NCBI GenBank assembly: GCA_023525715.1
Contig: CM042010.1
Location: 83,267,894 to 83,331,893 of the forward strand
Direction of reading: 5' to 3'
Source: Cichorium intybus
Lineage: Eukaryota; Streptophyta; Magnoliopsida; Asterales; Asteraceae
Length of the DNA: 64,000 nt
Shown in pieces: positions 1-13,512 of the stretch. Below the pieces are notes generated by a model. The model did no database searches and was not told the DNA's origin. It saw nothing but the letters and a program-made list of their open reading frames with translations. Position 1 is the first letter of the stretch; each line of letters begins with the position of its first letter. A program made the translations under genes and the position numbers.

Positions 1-656
1 TAATTTACTAAAGTACCCCTAGCCATCAAAGGTTATTATGGATTTCTTTCATCTTTCTATTGTTTAGCTTGTAATTGCGAATTTACCAAAATGCCCCCAT
101 CCCTATGAGAAATTACAACAGTGTCAACCGACTATCTACAGCTCATTGTCCTCCTGTTTTAAAGGTTTTGGTCAAATTATTAAACTGTCATTCATGCAAG
201 GTTTTCGCCTGCTCTGTGATAAAGTTACTAAATTACCCCTTGACGTCCAATACCTAAATATAACGTCTAATTTGTTGTGATGTCCAATACCTAAATATAA
301 CGTCTAATTTGTTGTGATAATGGTTTTCAAGTTAGGTAACAGATCAATTAACAATACTAATAATAATTGGAAAGTCAATTTTATTGGCAAAATTACCATT
401 TTATCCTTATAAATAAATATTAATAACAAAATTGTCAATATGCTAAACAAAGGTTAAATTGTTATAAAATAACTGCTTATTCATGTATTAGACAACGAAT
501 TCTGAAATATATGTTACATTCTGAAAATTATTCTTTACCAACGTTTAAACAAGCATTTAAATTTATTCTTTTATGATTATTTAATTATTTCTCAAAATAT
601 AATTTTTTTTTATCAATTAAAGTCGAAACCTCTAGGCCCAAAATACGGATGTTACA
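1..656 (-). mobile_element. 3' LTR of gypsy-like element K (runs off the window)
   Basis: On the minus strand the LTR begins TGTAACATCC at 656, directly after a purine-rich tract and a motif close to the gypsy 3'-end signature (TTCCGGGGACGGAA). It runs left to the window edge, so its other end and target duplication are not visible. It is AT-rich and has no coding potential. The short reading frame at 75-257 lies inside it and is not a gene. Confidence 0.65.
241..314. repeat. 37-bp tandem duplication inside the K LTR
   Basis: Two adjacent units, 241-277 and 278-314, differ at one base (TGACGTCC versus TGATGTCC). Each contains CAATACCTAAATATAACG. Confidence 0.9.
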
Positions 657-673
657 ATTATCTACCCCTTAAA
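657..673 (-). other. Polypurine tract of element K
   Basis: Read on the minus strand, AAGGGGTAGATAAT lies immediately before the LTR start at 656. This is where plus-strand DNA synthesis would be primed. Confidence 0.65.
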
Positions 674-2327
674 AATGATTCCGTCCCCGGAATGGCCAAG
701 GAAAATATGGTAGTAGTTTTCCAAAATCTCAAAAGTCAATCATATTTCTAAGTTTCAAAAATTTATAAAACTGGAGTACCTTTAATTATCTTTTTCCCAA
801 AACCACGTCAGTTCAAGAATTACTTAACCATATTTTTTTTCTTTTTGTAAAAACTTCTTCTTAAAACATGTAAATGTTAAATTTAAAATCTTGCTCAACT
901 CGTCCCTCAGTTTTACAAGAATTTAAACACTCAACCTTGTGGTGAATGTTTTTGATGAGACCATCCCTTAAGAAAGTTAAATTCTTTTTTATGAAAAGCA
1001 TTCCTCGGTTTTCGCACACTTTACATAAAGCGATAATCTTTCAAATTTATTTTAAAACATATTATATCGAATTTATTAACAAAATTTCAAAGAGATCATC
1101 AATATCGGGTATTTACTACCGATTCCTGATGGCCTCCTTTTCATTTACTTTCAATAAAAGTCTTGCATTTTTGTACGATATACTCGTCCATAATAATTTG
1201 TGAAAGTTTTCTCAAAATTTTAACAACACTCTTAAAAAATTGTCTTACATCGTTCTTTGGTTCTTTTTAGGATAAGTTGTGTTTACTAACTCATACATCT
1301 TAAGTTGTCGAATGGTTTAAAACCTATGACTTCTAGCCTCGTCATACATCCATGTTTCCAAGCATGAATCAGTACCTTGACATACCAATAAGTCTCTGCT
1401 GGTCAACTAAGACATTACTCAGCACAGGGAAATTCAATAAATAAATTTTCTCTTCTGACTTTCTTAAAGGTTTCTCTACCGCAGTCGCTAAGGGTACGAA
1501 CCACGCTCCTCTCACATACACACTTAGTCTTTTTAGATCCAAGGCAAGGTCGTGAGGTTGATAGTTTTGGTATCACACGAAAGGAAACGTCACAATGGCG
1601 CCACGAAGGCAAGAAACTAATACCATACAACTCATCTATAGAATTCCAATGACTTCACCTAATAGAGATTTGATAACATCTAAGATGATGACTAGGTCAC
1701 AAACATGGACACTGAAGAGATAACAGACAGGTTACTTACGAAGATAAGGGTAAGGAAGAAAAGTCAGGACCACGATAGAATAATTTCCTTAACAGCTCCA
1801 AGTCTTCATCACTCTTCTCCTAACCAATACTATGCTCATCATGCTCCTTGCTTGCCCAATATTGACACCACGATTCCACTAGCCTTCTAACACTCCTTCT
1901 TCCTTAATCGGCTTCTCAAAGTCAAGACTACTTCATAAATCTCACTACTCCTCGAGCTTCATCCGATTTAAGTCGTCTTCTCATCATCCATAATCATCCC
2001 TTATCCGTTAAAGGTGCTTCAGAGCATGAAGCCCAATTCCTTAGCAGCCGCCATCCTCATAAAGTTATTCCTCATACTGCAATATACTCTTCATTCTTCA
2101 ATGTAGTACCTCATATCCACATAAGAAACCTCATTTACGAATTTATTCAACCATGAATCGTCACCCATACCAATTCAATTTCATTATCTAAATGATTAGA
2201 ACTTAAGCCCAAGCAAGAATTTACTACTAAATTATAAAAGAGAACTATTTAAGAAGTCAAGCATCCTTAAGAGCATCACAGTCTAAGTCTAAGCACTACT
2301 CCTAGTACCTAGTTCACTTAAACTCAT
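674..2327 (-). mobile_element. Internal region of element K, no recognisable gag-pol
   Basis: Only about 1.65 kb separates the polypurine tract and the primer binding site, far short of a gypsy gag-pol. I recognise no protease, reverse transcriptase or integrase motif in any frame. The short open frames (946-1203, 1415-1630, 1705-1890) show no family similarity I can name. The element is either a deletion derivative or a large-retrotransposon-derivative type. Confidence 0.55.
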
Positions 2328-2340
2328 GCTCTGATACCAA
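2328..2340 (-). other. tRNA-iMet primer binding site of element K
   Basis: The minus strand reads TTGGTATCAGAGC two bases from an LTR end (TTTCA), the standard primer site matching the 3' end of plant initiator Met-tRNA. It fixes the element's orientation as minus. Confidence 0.85.
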
Positions 2341-2342
2341 AT

Positions 2343-3454
2343 TGAAACACCCTCGCTTAAGGTTTTTCATAAAATACCTTTTTAAACCCATAGTTTATCA
2401 TCATTATTCAAAAATCAACCTTTAGTGAAAAAACTTATTTTCAACATCTTCAAAAGATTCAAATATAGTTCAAAAACCGTTTTAAAACACATCGGGTTTG
2501 TTAAGAAATCATTCACGGTTCAAGTTGCGGAAAAATCATTGGTCCCACTTAAATAAAACATCTTGGTTTGTAAAAGAGCGAGGTTGTTACAATATGAATA
2601 CCATTACACAGCTTAAGGGAAACCACACAATCCGTAGCCTTCTATAAATATCCAGCTCCTCTAAAGTCATCTAAACTCCTCAACCTTAGTACACATCAAA
2701 ATAAGTTAGGCAATTGAAATGCCTAGTGAGCTTACCGGAGGTTGGCCCATTCAAAGTGGACAGTGTAACCACCACACTCAGGACAACCCCTGAAAATAGT
2801 TTTGACACACTTTAAAAGTTGTTTAAAACATCATAAAGGTTTACTCAAAATAGATAGTTATGATATTCAGATGCAATACATGATGAAACTATCCCAATCA
2901 TAACAGTCCAACTCACCACAATGGCACCTAGCTATGTTTACAAATGACACACACAAAGCATGTCACTCGATTCCCGTATAGGCAAAGCTAGGACTAGTGG
3001 CCATAACACTAGCCCCATGAGGGTTAGAAACTCCCTCATGCGGTTTCTTATTGTTAGAAACAATCCCAAGACATCATCGAGGTTGGAAATCCAGCCCAAA
3101 AGGCCCTCTACATGGGTATAACATCATAAAGGTGGCTATCTCAACCAAACATCATTAAGGTCATCATAATGTTCACACGGGCAATCCCATCCTATATGCA
3201 ATGCAATGCACAAATAGGATGCTCAAAACGTCTTTCAAAACAACATCATAATCTTTATTTGAAAACATCTTTAAAAGGACTCATTTCATGCAATGCATAC
3301 ATAGTACTAAAACATCAAATAACACATAAAGCATGCATGAAAGTAATGGATAACTCACACAAAATATAGTAATTGGGATGTGTACTTCCGGTAAATTCAC
3401 CTGAGGTCAACTGAAAAGTTAACACAACTCCTGAAACATATGCAACAAGTCTCG
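2343..3454 (-). mobile_element. 5' LTR of element K, truncated
   Basis: The LTR starts TGAAACACCC on the plus strand, next to the primer binding site. Its right part should end in the TGTAACATCC motif of the partner LTR at 656, but that is absent; family H LTR sequence abuts it near 3455. It contains several inverted repeats, for example CATGAGGG at 3016 paired with CCCTCATG at 3033. On the minus strand it has the GCTCACTAGGC segment that is also found in the D and F LTRs as an ACTCACT-AGCT motif. Confidence 0.6.
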
Positions 3455-4290
3455 GCATATGAAGCATGTTCGGAAGTCATGTTCCGAACCCATTAAGAAG
3501 CATGCTCAAGATAAGAAGTCCACGTTCCAAAGTCACCAAGATCGGAAACATCAAGACACCAAAATCCACTCTTGGATTTCGGTTCAGCAACTCAAGCATA
3601 TTTCGAAGTTTACGTTCAGCAATCAACCATTTCGATGTAAAGTCATAACTTCGGACATCATCAGAAAGACTGAATACTGAATACTGAAGGTGAAGATAAG
3701 ACAATAGGATAAGGATTTCAAGTTATATAGAATGATTAGCCTAGATTTGGTGTGTCTTTTATAAGCATGTTCCCTGTACTGATTGTATTATTTATATTCT
3801 AGCTTAGCCGCCCTAGTCTGACATTGTATTATTTAATTATTTAGAACCATCTTGTCTGACTGAAGAGAGAAGTGTTGTCTGCTCTTCAGTCCTTAGGATA
3901 ATATCCAGAGGTCTTACCTTGCACTATAAAAGGGAGACCACTTCTTCACTAAGTCCTCATGTTTTGAGAGCTGATTGTAACAATCTTTATTGATATATAT
4001 AAAATCCTCTCATTCCATCATATCTTCTATTGTTCATATCTGTTCTTACTTTACTCGTTCTACTTCTTTCTTTTCAATCTTATTGTCTTTACCTTTTCAT
4101 ATTGTTAACTGTTTGTACTTCTTTATTGTTGAGCTATTAAGATCCATCTAAGTAAACCATCAAGTTTCTGAACTTTTCCATCTTTTCGCTAACCACTCAA
4201 GTCTTCGGACTTGTCTAAATATTCCGAACCTACCAAGTTTCAGACTCACTATTTCATTCCACAACTTTACTTAGATTTCGGGTTCCAACA
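3455..4290 (+). mobile_element. Family H LTR (partial or solo copy)
   Basis: It aligns by eye with 58740-59483 over most of its length. Shared landmarks are GTTCGGAA paired with TTCCGAAC, the promoter motif ACTATAAAAGGGAGACCA, TTTTGAGAGCTGAT, and the end GGGTTCCAACA. No primer binding site follows, so it is not an intact 5' LTR. The left edge is uncertain because the first 350 bp of the family are not recognisable here. No convincing target-site duplication was found. Confidence 0.75.
3921..3938 (+). promoter_or_regulatory. LTR promoter TATA box
   Basis: ACTATAAAAGGGAGACCA is conserved at the equivalent place in the other family H LTR (about 59112). It is the likely RNA polymerase II TATA element of this LTR. 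Confidence 0.6.
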
Positions 4291-6950
<2,660 letters not shown>

Positions 6951-7442
6951 GAGGGGATAATTTTGTGATGAAGTGTAATCCCCATCCAAAGATATTTTGT
7001 ATGCGAAGCTTGAGTGATGTGCCTGAAGGTCTAAAGGTTTTACACTAGAGGATCCGAAGGTTTTTCAGTAACAAACCTTATCCTGAGAGCTCGTTGAATG
7101 TCAGACACGCCTACAACAATGTTGCTCTCCTATTGGCTAATAGATATACGTAATCAGTTAGAATATTCTTTGTACTATTAGTCAGATATTTTGTACTAGG
7201 TTATCCTTGATCACGTATAAATATCAAGGATATCTCACTGGGTCGGAGGTGCGTTTGTGTGCTTGACAATCACCTCTATTGTAAAATTGTCAAAGTAATA
7301 CTAAGCATTCGGCACCCTGTTTCCTCAATTGTCTTGCTCATAACTGTTCTTCATTATTATTGCGTGTGTTTATTATTTGGTTGAATCGTTTCTTCGGACT
7401 ACTTGTTCTTATTGAGTCTTAGATTGAATTTCGTATCTAACA
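6951..7442 (+). mobile_element. 5' LTR of copia element A
   Basis: It matches the B LTR (53417-53878) from TTTTGTGATGAAGTG onward, with shared GGATCCGAAGG, ATCACGTATAAATATCA and AAGCATTCGGCAC blocks. It ends CTAACA just before the primer binding site. The first bases expected from the B LTR (TGTTGAGTTATG) are missing and replaced by the TA microsatellite. Confidence 0.8.
7202..7232 (+). promoter_or_regulatory. TATA box inside a 10-bp inverted repeat (A LTR)
   Basis: TATCCTTGAT (7202-7211) pairs perfectly with ATCAAGGATA (7223-7232). The 11-nt loop CACGTATAAAT holds the TATA element. The B LTR has the same loop with a different but complementary stem (53646-53676). Confidence 0.7.
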
Positions 7443-7444
7443 AG

Positions 7445-7457
7445 TGGTATCAGAGCA
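7445..7457 (+). other. tRNA-iMet primer binding site of element A
   Basis: TGGTATCAGAGCA begins two bases after the LTR end. Confidence 0.9.
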
Positions 7458-7606
7458 AGTTCAGCTCGAAAACCTATTAATAGAAATCTTGTTCTCATTC
7501 TTACAGTTCTAGATCTTGATCGATTCCTAGATCTAGTTATCCGTAATTGTATTTGAAATCTATTACTTGTTTTTTTGTAAAGATATGTTTGAGAAAATCA
7601 ATCACA

Positions 7607-10600
7607 ATGACAGATTCATCAACAACTTACGCAAATATGTTAAACTATGCAAACCTTATTGGTTCATCCACTAAGGCACCGGTTCTCGTTTCGAGTTACT
7701 ACGACTATTGGGCAGACCGAATGGAAGATTATCTGGTTGGGTTGGATAAAGATCTGTGGAGATCCGTGACAGAAGGTCCTCATACTAACATTGGTGCTTG
7801 TTTTGTTATTGTAGAAGATGTTAACGCTGAAGTTCTTAACGCTGCTTATCTGAAGAAAGTTGAAAACTACAAAAGGACCATGAGAAAATTGCGTAGTGGT
7901 ATTGGTCCTGATGTTCGACACCACATCTTGGTTCAAAATCTGCAAAGGAAATATGGGATCGTTTGGCGATATGATTTGCTGGTGATAAAACTCTTCAATC
8001 GAGCATAGTTCAAGAAGTTCTCGTTGATTTTGGGAACTTTCAACAACAAGAGAATGAATCACTTAAGCAGGCTTACGAACGATATAGTAGTATGATCTAC
8101 ATGCTTGAAATGTATGGTGAAGTTTGTAGTCAACAAAAAACCAACATCAAATTCTTGTATAGTCTAAGGAAGGAGTGGAGACCAATCATGCTAATGGACA
8201 AATCTCATGAAAACATCAAAGAGCATCAACTTGCAGCACTGTACAATCTGATTAAATAGCATGAACTTGATATTGTTAGTCGAAGGAGTGAGAATGCTGG
8301 ATCCTTAGCACTTGTTTCTAAGGTTGAAGAAGAAGAAACCGAAGATGAACCAGATGGTTACATGGTAAATGACAATGGTAAACGGTTGCTTTGTATGCTG
8401 CAAACAACTGAAGGTTCAAAAAGCCTTTTGTGAACAAACCAAGTTCTATAAAACCATTCACAAAGACCTTCAACATATCTTCGTATGTACCTAAACCCAA
8501 ACCTGAGATCTACACTCCAATGGAAGAAAACACCAAACCTTCACTTCCGAAGTCTTCAGATCTGAAGACTTCTGAAGTTCAAAAAGAGAAGAGAAGAAGG
8601 TTGTTGGAGATTTTGGTTATGATTGTAACTACTGCCAAGGGAAAAATCACTTTGCGAAGGATTGGATGCTTCGCAAAAAGAATGAAAAGAAATCTCAAGT
8701 CAAGGACGAAGCCTAATATGCAATGAAACTAATGAAGCAAGGGAGAAGACGAAGGATCTTGCTCTTGTGGCTTCGGAAGGCAGTATGGGTACATACCAGG
8801 TGTGGTCTTCTGACTCAGATGACGATGAAGTACGAAAGCCGACTCACAGCGCCCTTGTCGCTGTTGATGATTGTAAGATCTTTTGGAAAGGAGCTTCTGA
8901 TGAAGATGAAGATGAAGATGGTGAAGGATGTGAAGGGTTGCTGGTGAAAGATGCGAAGGATTCTCATGATTATTCTTCGGATGATGTCAATTTTTGCTTA
9001 ATGGCAAGGGAGGTTCGTCCAACAATTCCGGAACAGGTATCAAAACTCGTCTCTTCTTTTAAAATTCATGCACCTAAATATTCTTTTGATATTGCTGAGA
9101 CTACTCGTAATTGCTCTGTTATGAATAAAATGCTAATTGATGTTAATAATAGAGCGAATATCAATGAGGAGGAGATTCTTTGGTTGAGGGGGAGAGTAGA
9201 AAATCTGAAGATGTCCCTAGAAAAGGCCAACCTAAGAATCTCAGTATTAGAGGAGAATAAGGAAAAATACTTGAACAATGGTGATGTAATTTTAAGGCAG
9301 AGAAATTTTTTTTTGTGAGACTGCTAAGAGATTGTATTCACACATAACTAGGATTTATCATTCGACTGATGTATGCAATGATCAGCACAAGAAGCTTCTA
9401 CATTTTATTGAATTTAAGTTAAAGAATGTTGATGCTATTTCATATGAATGCTAATCAATAATTTCGAATTTTGAAATGCCTAACACTTCGTACCAGCATG
9501 GTTTATTTTCAGTAGAAAAATTCTTGACTGCTAGTGATCTATTGAATTTATTGCCTAATGAAGTGCCAATTCTCAAGACATCCCTTCCACAGATTGAAAA
9601 TGAACAAAAAGTTGATGTTGAAACTGAATCTGAAACTAATTTGGATATGGAGGAAATTGATTGTTCTTCTTTGACAGTATTGAAAACTTCCTCTGTATCT
9701 GCATCACCTTCCGAAGGTATCTCACAATTACCTTCGGATGACAAAGGCAAAGCAAAAATTGACCCTGAATGTGAAACAATTGAAACTTCAAACAAGAAAA
9801 AATAAATTGTGAAAGCTAATATCCAAATTTTCAGATGAATGTGTCTCTTACGAAGATTATTTCAAGGACAGTTCAAAAAGACTAGTAAATGTGGCTTGCA
9901 TCTATCCGAAGATTTATTATTTCAAAAACTCAATTTTTGTATGACCTAGTGCTTCGCTTTTAGTTGACAATAATCTAGTTAAAATTGTTGAGAAGGATAA
10001 TTCAACTGTTACTGAGGAAGGATTCTTCTCATCTTCAAAAACCATTAAAAACAATGTAAATGAACCCCTCGAAGTAAAAATCAATATCAGAAAACAAGAT
10101 TTGTGGTCATAACATATACAATCGTTTGTGCTATGAATAGCACAAAATTCCAAAACACTTAAAGCATCTTCTGAATGATAAAACTGAGAATTATTTGGAG
10201 AAAAATTGTAAACAAATTCAAATCATGAATGAGACTGTTAAACCAAAAAATGGATGTGTTTGAACTAATGGAATCTAATGAATGTGTTCCACATGCAAAA
10301 TCCATTGAAAATGAGATTTCAAAACATAAGATTACAATTTCCAAACCAATTGTACAAAAACTGTAGGTCCCGATACAATCCTAGATCTAATCACGGTATC
10401 AATCAAATCAATCAAACACGATAATAATCCTTCAATGCACACTTTATTATTGATAAAGTCGGGTACATACGAACTTAGTTGCTTGAACAGTATGAATTCT
10501 CTTAGCTAGCACCAAGGTTCCAAAACAACTAACTAGCCAAATGAAGGCTAAACACATCTATTTATACATGCACTACACAGACCGAAAACCTAAGCCCACG

Positions 10601-11637
10601 GACCAAGACCAGACCGAAATCGTGAGGCCAGACCCACCGAAAACCCTTGGTTTTCGGTCATCATGATCGAAATCCAGGGGGATTTCGGTCCTTAGCCGAA
10701 ATACTCAAACAACCCTTAAATTTTAATATTTTCTATTTTTTTACCTTGTCAAATGTAAAGATTAAACCACTAAAATAAGTCCAAACAAAAACCCATGATT
10801 TTGGAAAATCCTCAAAACATGCCATCCACTTCAAAAACAAAACCAATTGCGATGATCTTAAAACCAAAACCAAAACCAACAGTTGTGATTACTAAAGCTA
10901 AGCAGTCAACTTCTCTCTTGAAAGAAAAATTCTTGGAAACAAAAGCTTCAACCTCCGGAACAAACAAATTTTCAAAACAAGTTGATATGAAGGCTTCAAC
11001 TTCAACAACAAATCAATATACAAAACCTACCTTCGTACTAACAAAACCAAACTTTCTAAATCCAAAATACCAAAAACCTTCGAAGAAAAATTTCTCAAAA
11101 GGAAACAATTTGGTTGATACATTCCATATGTGGCTAGACAAAAATTTGGAGATGTTTAAGAATAAGAATCCTTCCTAAAATGATTTTAGGTTGGCCTACG
11201 AATAATACTTATGTACTTCTACACTATGTAGTTCTTTGTCCAGAAAATCAACAATTGAAAAATCAAAATCAAATTGGAAAAGGGATGACTTGAAGAAAAA
11301 TCTTACTCCAAAATCAAAATCTTCTAAGTCATCAAAGTCTTCGAAAACAACAAACACAAAGAAAACTACAAAAACCAACAATTCCATAACATCCAAACAA
11401 GTTTGAATTCCGAAGATAACAAATTTTTCAAGATTCATTTCTTCTGATTCTTTAATGCTTACTAAAAGTTCATCTGATTCATTTTCTGACTCATCCTGTT
11501 CATCATATGAAACGTCTGAAAACATGATAAACTTAACGGCAAATGAAATATCCGAAGAAGCAGTAGAAAAATGGATTCAAGAATCCTTCGCTTACCCTAA
11601 GGACCCAGAGATTGATTGGGTACCAACTTCTCATTGA
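7607..11637 (+). pseudogene. Broken copia gag of element A
   Basis: The ATG at 7607 lies about 150 bp after the primer site; the homologous gag of B starts the same way. The N-terminal part carries the copia gag opening with YDYWADRMEDYL. Breaks include a frameshift near 7950, a TAG at 8257 and further shifts near 8420, 8600 and 9310. The zinc knuckle (8624-8665) reads Cys-X2-Cys-X4-His-X4-Trp, so its last Cys is lost. Downstream are an acidic Asp/Glu stretch (8815-8940), a heptad-rich segment near 9160-9300, and Lys/Ser/Thr-rich low-complexity sequence. Solo LTR G interrupts the frame at 10362-10787. The frame ends at TGA 11635-11637 after WVPTSH. Gag would form the virus-like particle, but this copy is not functional. 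Confidence 0.85.
10362..10787 (-). mobile_element. Solo LTR G (copia-like), inserted in A gag
   Basis: A 426-bp segment flanked by perfect 5-bp target duplications AAAAC (10357-10361 and 10788-10792), with plus-strand ends TGTAGGTCCC and CCAAACA. On the minus strand it resembles LTR J (54496-54903): shared GTGTGCATTGAAG, TTTGATTGAT and terminal GGACCTACA or GGGACCTACA. It has a minus-strand TATA motif (GTATAAATAG). It contains two strong inverted repeats at 10636-10658 and 10665-10690. Confidence 0.9.
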
Positions 11638-11641
11638 CTGA

Positions 11642-13272
11642 TTGCAGGTTATGTCTAAAGAGCAATACAATTCGAAATGTTACATGGACAGTGGCTGCTC
11701 AAGACATATGACTCGGAAGAGGGAATATCTAAGGGACTACAGAACATTGGATGATGCTGGAAATGTACACTTTGGTAATAATGAAACTTGTCCTATTCGA
11801 GGCTATGACAAAGTTACAAATGCACGATTTACAATAAATCGAGCAGTATTTGTTGAAGGATTGAAACATAATCTGGTGAGCATTTCTCAATTGGTTGTTG
11901 GAACTGGCAATACTGTAACATTCAACAATCAGCTGGTTATAACATCGAAGATTAGCTCACTTGAACTTCAAGGCAATCAACAAGTTAGTGGCAATGGATT
12001 TGGTTTGGGGGATGCCAACTCTTAAATTAGGCAATGATATTCTCTGCTCTGCATGTGAACATGCAAACAAACAAAGAAGCATCCAATTGTGATCAATCCA
12101 AAGATCACCAAACCTCTTTCACTTCTATACATGGATCACTGTGGTCCATCAGCGGTTGAATCAATTGGGAAAAAGAAATATATCCTTGTTATTGTTGATG
12201 ACTTCTCACGATTCACATGGGTACTATTGCTAAGGAATAAATATGATGCTGCAGAAGAAATTATCAATTTTATTAAGAACATGGAAATAATGCTGAACAA
12301 GACAGTCCGAATGGTGAATAGTGACAACGGATCCGAATTCAAAAATCAAACCCTCGATGTTTTTCTGAAGAAAAAGGGGATTACACACAATTTTTCAGCA
12401 CCTTATACATCACAACAAAATGGTGTCATGGAGTGTCGTAATCGCTCCTTATGTGAAGCAGCTAGAACAATGCTCAATTTTGCCAATCTGCCCATGTACT
12501 TCTGGGCCGAAGCTATCTCAACAGCATGCTTTACGCAGAATAGATCCTACATCCACAAGCGGTTCAACATTACACCTTACAAATTTCTCAACCGAAGAAA
12601 GCCTAATGTTAAATTTCTTCACATCTTCGGTTGTAGGTGTTTCATTATAAACTTGAAAGATCATTTAACCAAATTCAATGACAAGACAGACGAAGGCATA
12701 TTTCATGGTTATTCTTCAAATTCAAAAGCCTATAGGGTCATGAATAAAAGAACACGAAACATTGAAGAAACCTTCAACCTTTCATTTGATAACTACTATA
12801 TCAAGAAATTTCAACATGCCTTTCCGATGTCATCCATCTTTCCAAATACTGCTGTGGATGCACTGTTAATCCTGTCCGTTGATGCTGACTTCCAACTTCT
12901 TTTTGATCCACCAGTACGAGCTGTGGATTTTGAACCTAAGACACCAGAAAATAGCATGTCCGAACTTCCCAAGCACACTGATAGTCCCAAAGATTCACCT
13001 TCAAGCAGTATACAAAAACCATCTTCGGTTGAGGGGAAGTCTTCCAATGGGTCTAAAGACCGCTCTGGTTTCGAGGGGGAGCTTAACAATGTGAATATTA
13101 ACAATCCATAACATTAAATTTCTCATATCATGATCCTGTATCCAACTGTTCAGGGGGCACCAGAAGTTTCAATGCCAAATTCATCTGATTATGGAATAAC
13201 TACCTCTCCAACTGCTACAGTTGAGGGGGAGCAAATTCTAAACTCATCTTCTACCTCTTCAAACACAAATTC
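11642..13272 (+). pseudogene. Broken copia pol of element A: protease and integrase only
   Basis: The aspartic protease motif is in CYMDSGCSRHMT. The GAG-pre-integrase segment that follows is shortened relative to B by roughly 100 bp and shifted out of frame (stop at 12023). The integrase core is well preserved at 12089-13111: first Asp in YMDHCGPS, second in NSDNGSEF, Glu in NGVMECRNRS, then the usual copia stretch CRCFI. A proline/serine-rich linker follows. The frame stops at TAA 13109, and at about 13273 the element is cut by an LTR fragment of B. Reverse transcriptase and RNase H are absent. Integrase would insert the cDNA, but this copy cannot. Confidence 0.88.
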
Positions 13273-13353
13273 TCTGTGTGAATTGCTTAGTACAATATAT
13301 TTTGTTAGAATATTAGTCATATCTCATTGTTTAATCAATTTCAACACTCAACA
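13273..13353 (+). mobile_element. Truncated 5' LTR of element B
   Basis: The last 81 bp of the B LTR, from CTGTGTGAATTGC to ACACTCAACA, match the end of the 3' LTR at 53798-53878. The other roughly 380 bp are missing, and A's post-integrase sequence joins directly at 13272. Confidence 0.85.
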
Positions 13354-13355
13354 AG

Positions 13356-13367
13356 TGGTATGAGAGC
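13356..13367 (+). other. Primer binding site of element B (one mismatch)
   Basis: TGGTATGAGAGC differs from the canonical TGGTATCAGAGC at one base, consistent with decay. Confidence 0.85.
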
Positions 13368-13512
13368 AGGACAGCTCGAAAATCTGTTCTTAGATCTTCA
13401 TTTCTTTGTTACAGTTCTAGATTTGAATTGTTTCTCAGATCTAGCATTCCTCAACTGATAACTGTCTCTATAACTCGTTTTTCTGAAAAGATCTTGTTGA
13501 AATTCATTCAAA

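Noticed and set aside
1596..1690. Possible gypsy gag start (ATGGCGCCACGAAGG, MAPRRQ) on the plus strand
   Set aside because: Element K runs on the minus strand and the frame closes after about 40 codons without gag motifs.
2328..2340. tRNA genes suggested by TGGTATCAGAGC matches
   Set aside because: Only the 3'-end complement is present, next to LTR ends; no cloverleaf. These are primer binding sites.
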